DNA from: Microbacterium oxydans
GTDB lineage: Bacteria; Actinomycetota; Actinomycetes; Actinomycetales; Microbacteriaceae
Reading direction: 5' to 3'
DNA: 64,000 nucleotides
Assembly (NCBI RefSeq): GCF_000956405.1
Contig: NZ_JYIV01000028.1
Location: 1-64,000, forward strand
The translations under genes were made by a program, and so were the position numbers. Positions 1-8,817 of the stretch are shown one piece after another. The notes under the pieces are model-generated. The model saw only the letters and a program-made list of their open reading frames with translations. It searched no databases and was not told the DNA's origin. Numbering within the stretch: the stretch's first letter is position 1; each line of letters begins with the position of its first letter.

Positions 1-938
1 GGGTGGGCGGGCTCGCTGCCCGAGAGGACGGCGATCACGTCGGCGAGCGAGAGGGAGCCCATGTTGTCGACCGCCTGGGTGGTCTGTGCGCCGAGGTGCG
101 GGGTGACGATGACCCGGTCGGCGAGCTCCGGCGCGAGCAGGGGACTCTCGTGCGCGGCGGTGTCTCCGTCGAGGGTGTCTGCCGCGTAGCCGGCGAGCGT
201 GCCGTCATGCAGTGCCTGCGCCACCGCTGCCTCGTCGATCAGGTCGCCGCGGGCGGTGTTGACCAGCACGGTCCCCGGCCGCATGCCGACGAGGCGCTCC
301 GCATCGACGAGTCGCTGGCCCCCGGGGGCGTGCAGCGTGATGACGTCGGCCGTGCGGAACAGATCGTCGACCGAGGCGGGTTCCGCCCCCCGCGCCCGCA
401 CTGCGTCGTCGGGCACGAACGGATCGGCGGCGAGCACGCGCGGGCCGAAGCCGCTCAGGCGCGCGGCGACACCCTGGCCGATTCGGCCGAAGCCGACGAT
501 GCCCACCGTGGCGGCGCCGAGCTCCCGTCCGCGCCGCACGCCCCAGTCGCCCGCGCGCACCCGGCGGTCGCCGTCCGGCACGAACCGCAGCGCGGCCAGC
601 ATGAGACCGACCGCATGATCGGCCACGGCGTCGGCGTTCGCGCCGGGGGTGTTCGTCACGGGGATTCCGCGATCGCGCGCGGCAGCGAGGTCGACCGACT
701 CGGTGCCCACTCCGTAGCGGGCGACGATCTTGAGCTTCGGGGCTGCGGCGAGGTGCGCATCGGTGATGGCGCCGGTTCCCGCGATCCAGGCATCGGCGCC
801 GTGCAGCAGTGACCGCAGCTCGTCCATGTCGTGGTGCGCGGGCCCGCGGAGGATGCGGTGTCCGGATTGCGCTGCCCGCTCCACCAGATCGAGGTCGCCG
901 TCCGAGAAGGATCGGCTGGTGACGAGGATCACAGCCAT
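1..938 (-). CDS. D-2-hydroxyacid dehydrogenase (C-terminus cut by window edge)
   Basis: This is an NAD(P)-dependent 2-hydroxyacid dehydrogenase of the phosphoglycerate dehydrogenase superfamily, interconverting a 2-hydroxyacid and a 2-keto acid in the cytoplasm. The Rossmann motif GIVGFGRIGQG lies near residue 145, the catalytic Arg is in NTARGDLIDE (about residue 226) and the catalytic His is in TPHLGAQT (about 281). The region where the family usually has its catalytic Glu reads DTLDGDTAAHE, so a Glu-to-Asp change is possible. The ATG (938-936) overlaps the stop of the upstream kinase in TGATG, which implies translational coupling. The reading frame runs off position 1, so only about 312 residues are visible. 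The substrate is unknown; the operon context suggests a sugar-derived acid. Confidence 0.88.
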   Translation of the reverse strand, partial: MAVILVTSRSFSDGDLDLVERAAQSGHRILRGPAHHDMDELRSLLHGADAWIAGTGAITDAHLAAAPKLKIVARYGVGTESVDLAAARDRGIPVTNTPGANADAVADHAVGLMLAALRFVPDGDRRVRAGDWGVRRGRELGAATVGIVGFGRIGQGVAARLSGFGPRVLAADPFVPDDAVRARGAEPASVDDLFRTADVITLHAPGGQRLVDAERLVGMRPGTVLVNTARGDLIDEAAVAQALHDGTLAGYAADTLDGDTAAHESPLLAPELADRVIVTPHLGAQTTQAVDNMGSLSLADVIAVLSGSEPAH

Positions 939-2428
939 CAGCGCGGCCGTCCCGCGAACCACGGCGCGAGGGCCGCGTAGGCATCCGTGAACCGCGCGTG
1001 CCGTTCGGTGTACACGGCATGGCGGCCGGTATCCGGGGTGAACTCGGCGGTGACCTCGCTGAGCGCGCGGGCTGCCGAGAAGTCGGTGATCCCGAGTCCG
1101 ACCGCGGCGGTCACGGCAGCTCCCAGGCTGTTCGCCTCCTCGACGATCGTGCGGCGACGAACGGGAACTCCCCAGACGTCGGCGAGCGCCGAGAGGTACA
1201 CGTCGCTCTGCGCTCCACCGCCCACCGCATCGATGCGGTCGATCACGGCGCCCGAGGCGCGGAATGCCTGGATGCAGCTGAGCAGGTTGAACGCGGTGCC
1301 CTCCAGCACGGCGCGAACGAGGTGGGCCCGGCCGTGGTGCCGCGAGAGACCGACGAACGCGCCACGGGCATCCGGGTCCCACAGCGGGGAGCGCTCACCG
1401 AGCAGGTACGGGAGGAAGTAGAGGTCGTCGGTGTCGACGTCGGCGGAGGCCTCGGCCGTCAGTCGTCCGGTCTCCGGATGCGCGGGGTCGGGGGAGAGGG
1501 CTTCGGCGATCCACTGCACGGAGGCCCCGCCGGCCTGCATGGTCGCCGTGGGCACGAACGATCCGGGCACGACGTTGTCGAACGTGAAGGTGCGCATCCC
1601 CGGGTCGTGCAGCGGAGCATCCGCCGCGAACGAGATCCACGACGAGGTGCCGAGGCACACGTAGGCGCCGTCCTCCGGTGCGACCACGCCCGATCCGACT
1701 GCCGCGAGCGGACCGTCACCGCCGCCCATGACCACACGCACGCCCGTGTGCAGCCCGAGGGCGCTGGCGGCGGCGTCGGTCAGCGATCCCGCGATCTGCG
1801 TCGACTCCAGGATCTCGGGGAACAGTGCACGGTCGAGACGCGCGGCGCTGAGCACCTCGTCCGACCACGTGCCGGCGGCCTGGTCGTAGGCGTTGGTGCC
1901 GGACGCGTCGGACCGGTCGGTCGCCAGCCGCCCGGTGAGGCGCAGCACGATGAAGTCCTTCGCGACGCACACCCGGCGTACGCGTGCCCAGGTGTCCGGC
2001 TCGTTGTCGCGCACCCACATGATCTTCTCGACCGAGTACGTGGGGTTGAGGCGGTGCCCCAGGATTCCGTATGCGCGCTCGGCGCCGATCGCCTCCTCGA
2101 GCTCGCGCTGCTGCGCCCCTGCTCTCGTGTCGGCCCAGATGATCGCCGGACGGGCGGGCTCGCCCTCGGCATCGAGGAGGACGGCGCCCATCATCTGCCC
2201 GCTCACCACCAGTCCGGCGACGTCGGTCGTCGCCGTGCCGGTGCGGGCGATCAGGTCGCGTGTGGCGGCGACGACCGCGTCCCACCAGTCGTCCGGGTTC
2301 TGCTCGGCCACGCCGCCCGCGGCGAAGTGCGCGGGGTAGGCGACGGTCACCGAGGCGACGATCCGGCCATCGTCGTGGTGCAGGGACGCCTTGTTCCCGG
2401 TCGTGCCCAGGTCGTGCGCGATGATCAC
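938..2428 (-). CDS. FGGY-family carbohydrate kinase (xylulokinase-like)
   Basis: This is an ATP-dependent sugar kinase of the FGGY family, 496 residues, close to the usual xylulokinase length. It opens with the phosphate-1 motif HDLGTTGNK (residues 5-13). The middle carries GGGDGPLAAVGSGV and the C-terminal half carries GGGAQSDVYLSALADVWGVP, both typical of the second actin-like domain. The GTG start at 2428 is chosen because the phosphate motif follows at once and the upstream gene stops 8 bp before it; a longer open frame to 2644 only overlaps the isomerase gene. It is the second gene of a three-gene operon. Xylulose, ribulose or erythrulose are possible substrates; the sequence alone does not decide. 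Confidence 0.9.
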   Translation of the reverse strand: MIIAHDLGTTGNKASLHHDDGRIVASVTVAYPAHFAAGGVAEQNPDDWWDAVVAATRDLIARTGTATTDVAGLVVSGQMMGAVLLDAEGEPARPAIIWADTRAGAQQRELEEAIGAERAYGILGHRLNPTYSVEKIMWVRDNEPDTWARVRRVCVAKDFIVLRLTGRLATDRSDASGTNAYDQAAGTWSDEVLSAARLDRALFPEILESTQIAGSLTDAAASALGLHTGVRVVMGGGDGPLAAVGSGVVAPEDGAYVCLGTSSWISFAADAPLHDPGMRTFTFDNVVPGSFVPTATMQAGGASVQWIAEALSPDPAHPETGRLTAEASADVDTDDLYFLPYLLGERSPLWDPDARGAFVGLSRHHGRAHLVRAVLEGTAFNLLSCIQAFRASGAVIDRIDAVGGGAQSDVYLSALADVWGVPVRRRTIVEEANSLGAAVTAAVGLGITDFSAARALSEVTAEFTPDTGRHAVYTERHARFTDAYAALAPWFAGRPR

Positions 2429-2436
2429 GGCGGCGC

Positions 2437-3012
2437 CTATTCCCCGTAGGGGCGCAGCTCGACGCCCTCGGGCGAGCGATACGCACGCGAGCCCATGCCG
2501 TGCTCCAGCACCCAGCCGTAGTCGTGACCAGCCCCGCCCGGGTACACGGCGAGGAAGGAGTACGGCTCGTCGCCGGTGTTCACCGAGCGGTGCGCCCACC
2601 CCGGGGGGATGTAGCCGATCGTGCCGGGCAGCATGTCGAGCCATTCGGTGCGCTCGCCGTCGAACATCAGCAGACCGCCCCGACCTTTCAGAGCCAGGTA
2701 GATCTCGCCCTGGTGGTTCGGGTGCTGGTGCCCCTTGGTCATCCAGAGCTCACCGCTCGTGTCGCCGGGCATGATCGTGGTGATCGACTGGGGCAGCTCG
2801 CGATCGATCTCGGGCACGGGGGAGCTGACCACGGTGTAGACCACGGGGTTCTCGCCGGTCGATGCCGCGGCCCAGGCCTCTGCGTCGAGGAACAGCCCCT
2901 CGAGGTCGGACATCCGCCGGGTGAGGGTCGGTCCTTCGGGAGAGAGAGTCAGCTTCTCGGCATCGAAGGCGATCGCCAGGGGAGAGATCGGCGGGGTGTG
3001 GAACTCGGGCAT
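2437..3012 (-). CDS. Cupin-type glucose-6-phosphate isomerase
   Basis: This is a 191-residue metal-dependent cupin related to archaeal phosphoglucose isomerases (PF06560), which interconvert aldose and ketose 6-phosphates. The metal site is visible as TKGHQHPNHQGEIY (about residues 92-105), followed by PPGWAHRSVN with the last His. The region GGAGHDYGWVLEHG near the C-terminus matches the archaeal family closely. Bacteria normally use the unrelated Pgi protein for glycolysis, so this copy probably serves the adjacent FGGY kinase and dehydrogenase with a different sugar phosphate; that is inference. It is the first gene of the operon, directly behind two palindromic operators. Confidence 0.88.
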   Translation of the reverse strand: MPEFHTPPISPLAIAFDAEKLTLSPEGPTLTRRMSDLEGLFLDAEAWAAASTGENPVVYTVVSSPVPEIDRELPQSITTIMPGDTSGELWMTKGHQHPNHQGEIYLALKGRGGLLMFDGERTEWLDMLPGTIGYIPPGWAHRSVNTGDEPYSFLAVYPGGAGHDYGWVLEHGMGSRAYRSPEGVELRPYGE

Positions 3013-3047
3013 CGGTGCTCCTCGTAACGGGCGCTGCGGCGCTGCGC

Positions 3048-3087
3048 AACCTGTAATGACAGGTTCACCCTACCTGTTATGACAGGT
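3048..3087 (-). promoter_or_regulatory. Twin palindromic operator of the isomerase-kinase-dehydrogenase operon
   Basis: Two copies of ACCTGTnATGACAGGT lie at 3049-3064 and 3072-3087, 23 bp apart centre to centre (about two helical turns). Each is a 6+4+6 inverted repeat, and the first extends to AACCTGT/ACAGGTT. They are 36 and 59 bp upstream of the isomerase start. The form suits a GntR- or LacI-type dimer bound cooperatively. No matching regulator gene is visible in the window. Confidence 0.75.
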
Positions 3088-3108
3088 TGCGTCCAGAGGG
3101 GCCGGCCC

Positions 3109-3167
3109 TTCGAATCGCGCGAATGGTTGGATCAGAGCGTCGGATACGACCATTCGCGCGATTCGAA
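3109..3167. repeat. Intergenic palindrome, copy 1 of 7
   Basis: The 18-bp arm TTCGAATCGCGCGAATGG (3109-3126) is perfectly complementary to 3150-3167. The loop region is the most divergent of the seven copies and has lost the inner TTCCATC/GATGGAA arms. It lies 37 bp beyond the stop of the alpha/beta hydrolase (minus strand) and just upstream of the twin operator. Confidence 0.9.
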
Positions 3168-3204
3168 AGTGAGGGGCCTCGGCGCGACCCGCCCTACGCT
3201 CGCA

Positions 3205-3903
3205 TCAGCTCGCGGTCGACTCCGAGACCGCGACGTCGATGAGGTCGGCGATCGCGGCCGGCTGCGACGCGAGGGAGGCGTGGCTCGCGTCGAGTTCGAC
3301 GATCTGACGCGGGTTCATGCGCGCCGCCATGCGTCGTTCGTTGTCGGGGTGGATCATCCGGTCGGCGGTCGAGACCTGGTACCAGGTGGGCTTCGCCTTC
3401 CACGCGGGCGCCGTCACGGTGTCACCGAACGTCGACCCCAGGGGGGCCTTCTGGGTGACGGCCATGACCAGCGCGTCGTCGGCGGAGAGGTCCTGGGCGA
3501 AGCTCTCGTGGAAGCGGTCCTGGGCGATCCAGAGGTAGCCATCCGAGTCGGGAGCGATGGCGTCGACCGCGGCGGGCGGGTTCTCCTCAGTGATCTGTCC
3601 GGCGCTCTCGCCGGCATCGGGGGCGAACGCCGCCACGTAGACGAGGCCCACGACGTTGGGCAGGTCGCCGGCCTCCGTGATGACGGCGCCGCCGTAGGAG
3701 TGCCCGACGAGCAGGACGGGACCGTCGATCTGGCGGACCATCTTCTGTGTGCGCTCCGCGTCGTCGGCGAGGGAGGTGAGCGGGTTCTCGACCGCGTGCA
3801 GGTCGTCGTAGCCGCGGCGACGGAGCTCGAGGATCAGGGGGCCCCAGTGCGCTGCGCCTCCCCAGAAGCCGTGGACCAGGACGATGGCGGGCTTGTCGGA
3901 CAT
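3205..3903 (-). CDS. Alpha/beta hydrolase
   Basis: This is a 232-residue alpha/beta hydrolase of the abhydrolase_6 type. The oxyanion motif HGFWGG is near residue 10, the nucleophile elbow is GHSYGG (about residue 68) and the likely catalytic His is in DASHASL near the C-terminus. It resembles small esterases and hydrolases of the salicylate-binding-protein-2/EstC type, but the substrate cannot be read from sequence. The ATG at 3903 is chosen over an upstream in-frame start because AGGAG sits 7 bp before it. It is divergent from the AraC regulator at 4009, which may control it. Confidence 0.88.
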   Translation of the reverse strand: MSDKPAIVLVHGFWGGAAHWGPLILELRRRGYDDLHAVENPLTSLADDAERTQKMVRQIDGPVLLVGHSYGGAVITEAGDLPNVVGLVYVAAFAPDAGESAGQITEENPPAAVDAIAPDSDGYLWIAQDRFHESFAQDLSADDALVMAVTQKAPLGSTFGDTVTAPAWKAKPTWYQVSTADRMIHPDNERRMAARMNPRQIVELDASHASLASQPAAIADLIDVAVSESTAS

Positions 3904-4008
3904 GTTCGTCTCCTGTCTTCTCGGTCGCTCGTGCGTGCGCGCGCGACCTCCGGATGGTTCCTGGTCTGGAACCAACAAGAGAGTAGGCTGGACTCTGGGG
4001 CAAAAACC

Positions 4009-5031
4009 ATGACTGACGACCTGCGAAAACATGCCGATCCTGCATCGACTTCTGATCATGCTGTGGACGCGCTCTCAGAAGCACTGCTGCACGCTCGCCT
4101 GGACGGACGGGATGCGATGCTCTACGCGCCGCCCGTTCCGTTCCACGTGGCCATCCCCTCAGGCGTCACCCGAGTGCACTTCGCCGTCGACGCGCGGCTG
4201 ATCGTCCGGGTCGATGGTCAGGAGATGCCGATCGTGCTCGAGCCCCGCGATTTCGTGCTGGTCCGTCAGGGGTTGGCGCACAGCATCGCCACCGCCGATT
4301 CGACGGTTCCCGCCCGCGGTCTGGCCGAGTCCGACCGCAGCACCGGCGCGGTGGCGGCGCCGGGCTGGGTCACCGGCGAGTTCCGCGCGCAGAGCGAGCT
4401 GGGCGGTCCTTCGATGGCTGCTCTGCCCCCGGTGGTGCACATATCGGCCGCCCGGCCGGGGAATGAATGGCTGGCGCTGAGCCTGCGACTCCTGCTCGAT
4501 GAGCTCGGACAGCGCCGACCCGGCGCGTGCATCATGATCTCGCGCATCCTGGACCTGGTCTTCATCCATGCCCTGCGGCAGTGGTCGGCCTCCGACAAGG
4601 TCGAGCCGGGGTGGCTGGCCACAGCGCTCGACCAGACCCTCGCGCCGGCCCTGGCGGCGATCCACCGGAACCCCGAGCGTCCGTGGACGGTCGACGACCT
4701 CGCAGCCCTGACGCACCAGTCACGGTCTGCCTTCGCCCATCGGTTCACCGCCGTCGTCGGTCAGTCGCCTGCCGCCTACGTCGCGGAGCGTCGGATGCGA
4801 GCGGCCTCGAATCTTCTCGAGACCACGGCGATGGCGGTCGGCGCCGTCGCGCACGCGGTCGGGTTCGAATCCGAGGCGGCGTTCTCGCGAGCCTTCCGCC
4901 GGCGCTTCGGTCGTTCACCGCTGGCCTGGCGGAAGCACTCCCGTCCGCGAATGGCGGGTGTCGGCGTGGACGAGTCGGCGGAAGCTCCTGCGCCGGATCA
5001 GGCTCAGGCCTCGGCGCGACGCGCGCGGTAG
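4009..5031 (+). CDS. AraC-family regulator with cupin sensor domain
   Basis: This is a 340-residue transcription regulator. Residues about 30-210 form a Cupin_6-type ligand domain (PF12852), and residues about 220-315 carry two helix-turn-helix motifs: DDLAALTHQSRSAFAHRF followed by the AraC signature ending in AVGFESEAAFSRAFRRRFG. The ATG at 4009 is the first in frame after the 105-bp divergent spacer; the frame stays open upstream only by chance. It faces the alpha/beta hydrolase and is the obvious candidate for its control. Its last 28 bp overlap the 3' end of the converging CGNR gene. Confidence 0.9.
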   Translation: MTDDLRKHADPASTSDHAVDALSEALLHARLDGRDAMLYAPPVPFHVAIPSGVTRVHFAVDARLIVRVDGQEMPIVLEPRDFVLVRQGLAHSIATADSTVPARGLAESDRSTGAVAAPGWVTGEFRAQSELGGPSMAALPPVVHISAARPGNEWLALSLRLLLDELGQRRPGACIMISRILDLVFIHALRQWSASDKVEPGWLATALDQTLAPALAAIHRNPERPWTVDDLAALTHQSRSAFAHRFTAVVGQSPAAYVAERRMRAASNLLETTAMAVGAVAHAVGFESEAAFSRAFRRRFGRSPLAWRKHSRPRMAGVGVDESAEAPAPDQAQASARRAR

Positions 5032-5540
5032 GCGGCGACGGCGTTGCGGTTCGCGCACGTGGTGGAGCAGTACCGCTTCGAGCGGTTGCGGGAGAGGTCG
5101 AGGGCGATGGCCTCGCACGTGTCGTCCTCGCAGACGCTGAGGCGCGAGCCCTCGTCGGTGCGGATCACGTCGATCAGGGCCATCGCGGTCTCGATCAGGA
5201 TGCGTTCGGCGAACGGGTGCTCGTCGGCGACGGCGTGCAGGTGCCAGTCGATGCCGTCGTGGCGACGCAGCGCGGGGGTGAGCCGGGACTCCGCAAGGGC
5301 GTCGTTGACGTGCGCAGCCATCTCGTCGCGCGGCGCCAGCAGCATCGCGCGGAGTCGGGGGCGCAGGCTGCGAAGGGAATCGACCTCCGCCTCGTCTCGG
5401 TCCAGGCGGCCGGTGTAGGGGAACTCGCGGAGGAATGCATCTTCGTCGTCGACGTCGGTGAGCGTGTCCGGCTGCTCCGCCGAGTTCACGAGCCAGACCG
5501 CAGAGCGCAGAGCCTCTTCCGTGTCATCGGTGAAGATCAT
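5004..5540 (-). CDS. CGNR zinc-finger / ABATE-domain transcription regulator
   Basis: This 178-residue protein has an N-terminal ABATE domain (PF07336, about residues 1-125) and a C-terminal CGNR zinc finger (PF11706). The latter shows the four Cys as CEDDTC and CSTTC, followed by NRNAVAAYRARR. These actinobacterial proteins are presumed ligand-sensing regulators. It is divergent from the EamA exporter with only 39 bp between start codons and probably regulates it. A TAACAT -10 box six bases before the ATG suggests leaderless transcription. The 3' end overlaps the AraC gene by 28 bp. Confidence 0.88.
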   Translation of the reverse strand: MIFTDDTEEALRSAVWLVNSAEQPDTLTDVDDEDAFLREFPYTGRLDRDEAEVDSLRSLRPRLRAMLLAPRDEMAAHVNDALAESRLTPALRRHDGIDWHLHAVADEHPFAERILIETAMALIDVIRTDEGSRLSVCEDDTCEAIALDLSRNRSKRYCSTTCANRNAVAAYRARRAEA

Positions 5541-5579
5541 ATTGACATGTTACATCGCGCGGGAGTAGCGTCATCGACC
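5541..5579. promoter_or_regulatory. Overlapping divergent promoters of CGNR and EamA genes
   Basis: On the plus strand, TTGACA (5542-5547) and TAGCGT (5566-5571) are spaced by 18 bp, and the EamA ATG follows 8 bp later. On the minus strand, TAACAT (5552-5547) is followed six bases later by the CGNR ATG. The plus -35 box overlaps the minus -10 region, so one bound regulator could block both. Both transcripts would be leaderless. Confidence 0.65.
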
Positions 5580-6587
5580 ATGAGCAAGGTGAGCAATGAC
5601 GCGGCCGTGGACACCGCGAGCCGGATGCGTCTGGGGCTGCCGCTCGCCCTGGCCGCGGCCTTCGCCTTCGGCATGTCGGGCGGATGGGCGAGGGGGCTCA
5701 TCGATGCGGGGTGGAGTCCCGGCGCTGCCGTCACTGCCCGCATCTGGGTCGCCGCTCTCGTGCTGCTCATCCCCACGATCCTGTCGCTGCGGGGGCGGTG
5801 GGGGCTGCTCCGTTGCAATGCGGGCATGATCCTCGCGTACGGGCTGCTCGCGGTCACCGCGACCCAGCTCTTCTACTTCCAGGCCGTCGCGGTCATGGAC
5901 GTCGGGCTGGCCCTGCTCATCGAGTACACCGCCCCGGTCGCAGTGCTGCTGTGGCTCTGGCTTCGGCGAGGAGAGCGGCCGAGCCGCAAGAGTCTCATCG
6001 GCGCGGCCGTCGCCTTCGTCGGGCTCGTGCTGATGCTCGACATCGTCACGGGAGCGGATGTCAACGTGGCCGGCATCCTGTGGGCCCTCGGAGCCATGGT
6101 GGGGGCTGCGACCTACTTCGTGCTCTCGGCCAAGGCTGACACGGGACTCCCGCCCCTCGCGCTCGCCGGCAGCGGATTGCTTCTCGGTGCGCTCGGGCTC
6201 ACCGCGGCCGGTGCTCTCGGCGTGCTGCCGATCGCATGGACGACCGATGACATCGCGTACCGCTTCGGCAGTGTGCCCTGGTTCGTCCCGGTGCTGGCGA
6301 TGGGGGTGGTGGCGACGGCCCTGGCCTACCTGCTCGGCATCGCCTCGACGCGGATGCTGGGGTCTCGGCTCGCCTCGTTCGTCGCGCTGGCCGAGGTCGT
6401 GGCCGCGCTCCTGTTCGGGTGGTTGCTCCTCGGGCAGCTCCCCGATCTGCTGCAGGCCCTCGGTGGGGTCCTCGTGCTCGTGGGTGTCGTGGTGGTCAAG
6501 CTCGGCGAGCCCGTCCCTCCGGAGTTCATCGAACCGATCCCTGCTGCGGAGAATGTATACGAGAAGCCCTCCCCGGGGGATGCATAA
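5580..6587 (+). CDS. EamA/RhaT-family transporter (drug/metabolite exporter)
   Basis: This is a 335-residue inner-membrane transporter with about ten hydrophobic helices arranged as two EamA repeats: residues about 20-150, and about 165-310 starting at GILWALGAMVGAATYFVLSA. The polar C-terminal tail of about 25 residues is cytoplasmic. The family exports metabolites or amino acids; the cargo here is unknown. The start is fixed by the promoter geometry and the adjoining CGNR gene. Its 3' end contains the first of two TGTATAC half-operators belonging to the next gene, a GntR regulator 34 bp downstream. Confidence 0.88.
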   Translation: MSKVSNDAAVDTASRMRLGLPLALAAAFAFGMSGGWARGLIDAGWSPGAAVTARIWVAALVLLIPTILSLRGRWGLLRCNAGMILAYGLLAVTATQLFYFQAVAVMDVGLALLIEYTAPVAVLLWLWLRRGERPSRKSLIGAAVAFVGLVLMLDIVTGADVNVAGILWALGAMVGAATYFVLSAKADTGLPPLALAGSGLLLGALGLTAAGALGVLPIAWTTDDIAYRFGSVPWFVPVLAMGVVATALAYLLGIASTRMLGSRLASFVALAEVVAALLFGWLLLGQLPDLLQALGGVLVLVGVVVVKLGEPVPPEFIEPIPAAENVYEKPSPGDA

Positions 6588-6613
6588 CTCGCGAGAGCCT
6601 TTTTATGTATACA
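6554..6613 (+). promoter_or_regulatory. Paired TGTATAC operators before gntR-prp
   Basis: TGTATACG (6554-6561) and the perfect palindrome TGTATACA (6606-6613) lie 52 bp apart, about five helical turns. The second overlaps the probable -10 box TACACT (6610-6615), which ends six bases before the gntR ATG. FCD-type GntR proteins often bind such TATAC-centred sites, so autorepression of the propionate operon is likely. Confidence 0.65.
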
Positions 6614-6621
6614 CTGAAGCG

Positions 6622-7287
6622 ATGAGCTTCGTCGCTGAACGCACCTCTGCGGGTGACCGCGCGTATGCGGCGCTGCTCGACGGCATCCAGTCCGGAGCCC
6701 TGCCCGCAGGCTTCGTGCTCGGCGAGGTCGAGCAGGCCGAGCGCCTGGGGGTGAGCCGCACGCCGATGCGCGAGGCGTTGCGTCGCCTGATCGCCGACGG
6801 TCTCGTGGTGCAGCAGTCGGCACGCGTCACCGTCGTGGCAGACCTGGATGCGGATGACATCCGCTCCCTCTTCGAGATCCGTCGCGCGCTCGAGGAGACC
6901 TCGGCACGCCTCGCCGCAGCCAGGGGCGACGCCGGTCTCTTCGCCTCCCTCGCCGACGAGTTCGCGCACGTCGATCTCGATGCCGTCGAGGGTCGCGATG
7001 CCTACTATGCGCTGATCGCCCGCTTCGACGCGGCCCTCGACGCGGCCGTCGCCAACGACTACATCGCCTCCGCGCTGCGCACCGTGCGCACCCACCTCGT
7101 GCGCGTGCGCCGGATGGCCAGGGACAAGCCCGCCCGGCTCGCCGCTTCCGCCGCCGAGCACCGCACCATCGCCGAAGCGCTCGCCGCCCGCGACGGCGAC
7201 CTCGCCGCCCACGCCACGCACGTGCACTTGCACAATGCGCTCACGGGCATCCTCGACTCTCTCAGCTCCAGCAACAGCGAAGGATAA
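6622..7287 (+). CDS. GntR-family regulator (FCD) of the methylcitrate operon
   Basis: This is a 221-residue regulator with an N-terminal winged helix (GEVEQAERLGVSRTPMREAL, about residues 33-52) and a C-terminal all-helical FCD ligand domain (about residues 80-210; DIRSLFEIRRALE and the late His residues). It is the first gene of gntR-prpD-prpB-prpC, followed by prpD after 3 bp. FCD domains bind small carboxylates, so propionate, 2-methylcitrate or methylisocitrate are plausible effectors. The ATG lies six bases after a -10 box, implying a leaderless message. Confidence 0.9.
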   Translation: MSFVAERTSAGDRAYAALLDGIQSGALPAGFVLGEVEQAERLGVSRTPMREALRRLIADGLVVQQSARVTVVADLDADDIRSLFEIRRALEETSARLAAARGDAGLFASLADEFAHVDLDAVEGRDAYYALIARFDAALDAAVANDYIASALRTVRTHLVRVRRMARDKPARLAASAAEHRTIAEALAARDGDLAAHATHVHLHNALTGILDSLSSSNSEG

Positions 7288-7290
7288 GAA

Positions 7291-8817
7291 ATGACCGTCA
7301 GCCACCACGTCCGTGTGCACCGCAGCGATGAGAACCTCGTCCGCGAGGATCAGCTCGCCTGGAAGATCGCCGAGGTCGCGGTCGACGAGGTCGAGGTCGA
7401 GCAGCCCGTCGTCGACATGATCATCAACCGCATCATCGACAACGCCTCGGTGGCTGCGGCATCCCTCACCCGAGCGCCCATCAACGCGGCCCGTGCCCAG
7501 GCGTTCAGCCACCCCGTCTCGACCGGCGGCGTCGGCGCCAACCTCTTCGGCGCTGCGCTCGATCACCGCACCAGCCCCGAGTGGGCGGCCTGGGCCAACG
7601 GCGTGGCCGTACGCGAGCTCGACTACCACGACACCTTCCTCGCCGCCGAGTACTCGCACCCTGGCGACAACATCCCGCCGATCCTCGCGGTCGCGCAGCA
7701 CACCGGCAAGGACGGCCGGGCGCTCGTGCGCGGCATCGCCACCGGCTACGAGATCCAGATGGACCTGGTGCGCGCGATCTGCCTGCACAAGCACAAGATC
7801 GACCATGTCGCCCACCTCGGCCCGTCCGCCGCCGCCGGTATCGGCACCCTCCTCGGCCTCGACGTCGAGACGATCTACCAGGCGGTCGGCCAGGCGCTGC
7901 ACACCACGACCGCCACGCGCCAGAGCCGCAAGGGCGAGATCTCCACCTGGAAGGCGCACGCCCCGGCCTTCGCCGGGAAGATGGCCGTCGAGGCAGTCGA
8001 CCGGGCGATGCGCGGACAGACGAGCCCCGCGCCGATCTACGAAGGCGAGGACGGCGTGATCGCGTGGATGCTCGACGGCAAGGACGCCTCGTACGACGTG
8101 CCGCTGCCCGCCGCCGGCGAGCCCAAGCGCGCGATCCTGGACTCGTACACGAAGGAGCACTCCGCCGAGTACCAGGCCCAGGCGCTGATCGACCTCGCCC
8201 GCAAGCTCGGTCTCCAGAACCCCGCGCTGCGGGACCCCGCGAACATCGAGTCCATCGTCATCCACACCAGCCACCACACGCACAACGTGATCGGCTCCGG
8301 CGCGAACGACCCGCAGAAGTACGACCCCACCGCGTCGCGCGAGACCCTCGACCACTCGGTGCCGTACATCTTCGCGGTGGCCCTGCAGGACGGCGGCTGG
8401 CACCACGTCGACTCCTATGCTCCCGAGCGTGCCGGTCGCGCCGACACGGTCGCGCTGTGGCACAAGATCACCACGGCCGAGGACGCGGAATGGACGCGCC
8501 GCTACCACTCGGAGGACCCGGACGAGAAGGCCTTCGGCGGCCGCGTCGAGATCCGCCTCACCGACGGGTCGACCGTGGTGGACGAGATCGCCGTCGCCGA
8601 CGCGCACCCGCTCGGCGCGCGCCCGTTCGCGCGGGAGAACTACATCGCGAAGTTCCGCCTGCTCGCGGAGCCCGTGCTCGAGCCCGCCGAGATCGAGCGG
8701 TTCCTCGCCCTGGTGCAGCGTCTGCCCGAGCTCACGGCCGCCGAGGTCGGAGAGCTGTCGATCGTCGCAAAGCCCGGCCTGCTCGACGACGCCGACGCCC
8801 CCAAGGGACTGTTCTGA
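7291..8817 (+). CDS. prpD: 2-methylcitrate dehydratase (MmgE/PrpD)
   Basis: This 508-residue MmgE/PrpD-family enzyme dehydrates 2-methylcitrate in the methylcitrate cycle that oxidises propionyl-CoA to pyruvate. Family features are the N-terminal helical domain with [17 protein letters not shown], the conserved [22 protein letters not shown] segment split by small residues, and a C-terminal lid with [14 protein letters not shown]. Its length is that of other PrpD proteins. It lies 3 bp after gntR, and its TGA overlaps the prpB ATG (TGATG), so the cluster is one transcription unit. Confidence 0.95.
   Translation: MTVSHHVRVHRSDENLVREDQLAWKIAEVAVDEVEVEQPVVDMIINRIIDNASVAAASLTRAPINAARAQAFSHPVSTGGVGANLFGAALDHRTSPEWAAWANGVAVRELDYHDTFLAAEYSHPGDNIPPILAVAQHTGKDGRALVRGIATGYEIQMDLVRAICLHKHKIDHVAHLGPSAAAGIGTLLGLDVETIYQAVGQALHTTTATRQSRKGEISTWKAHAPAFAGKMAVEAVDRAMRGQTSPAPIYEGEDGVIAWMLDGKDASYDVPLPAAGEPKRAILDSYTKEHSAEYQAQALIDLARKLGLQNPALRDPANIESIVIHTSHHTHNVIGSGANDPQKYDPTASRETLDHSVPYIFAVALQDGGWHHVDSYAPERAGRADTVALWHKITTAEDAEWTRRYHSEDPDEKAFGGRVEIRLTDGSTVVDEIAVADAHPLGARPFARENYIAKFRLLAEPVLEPAEIERFLALVQRLPELTAAEVGELSIVAKPGLLDDADAPKGLF

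Noticed and set aside
4850..4885. GGGTTCGAATCCG resembles a tRNA T-loop
   Set aside because: It lies in the AraC coding sequence (VGFESEAAF) and no acceptor or anticodon stems surround it.
6526..8607. A 693-codon minus-strand open frame over gntR-prpD
   Set aside because: It is a GC-driven shadow of prpD with skewed composition; the plus-strand genes have clear families and tight spacing.
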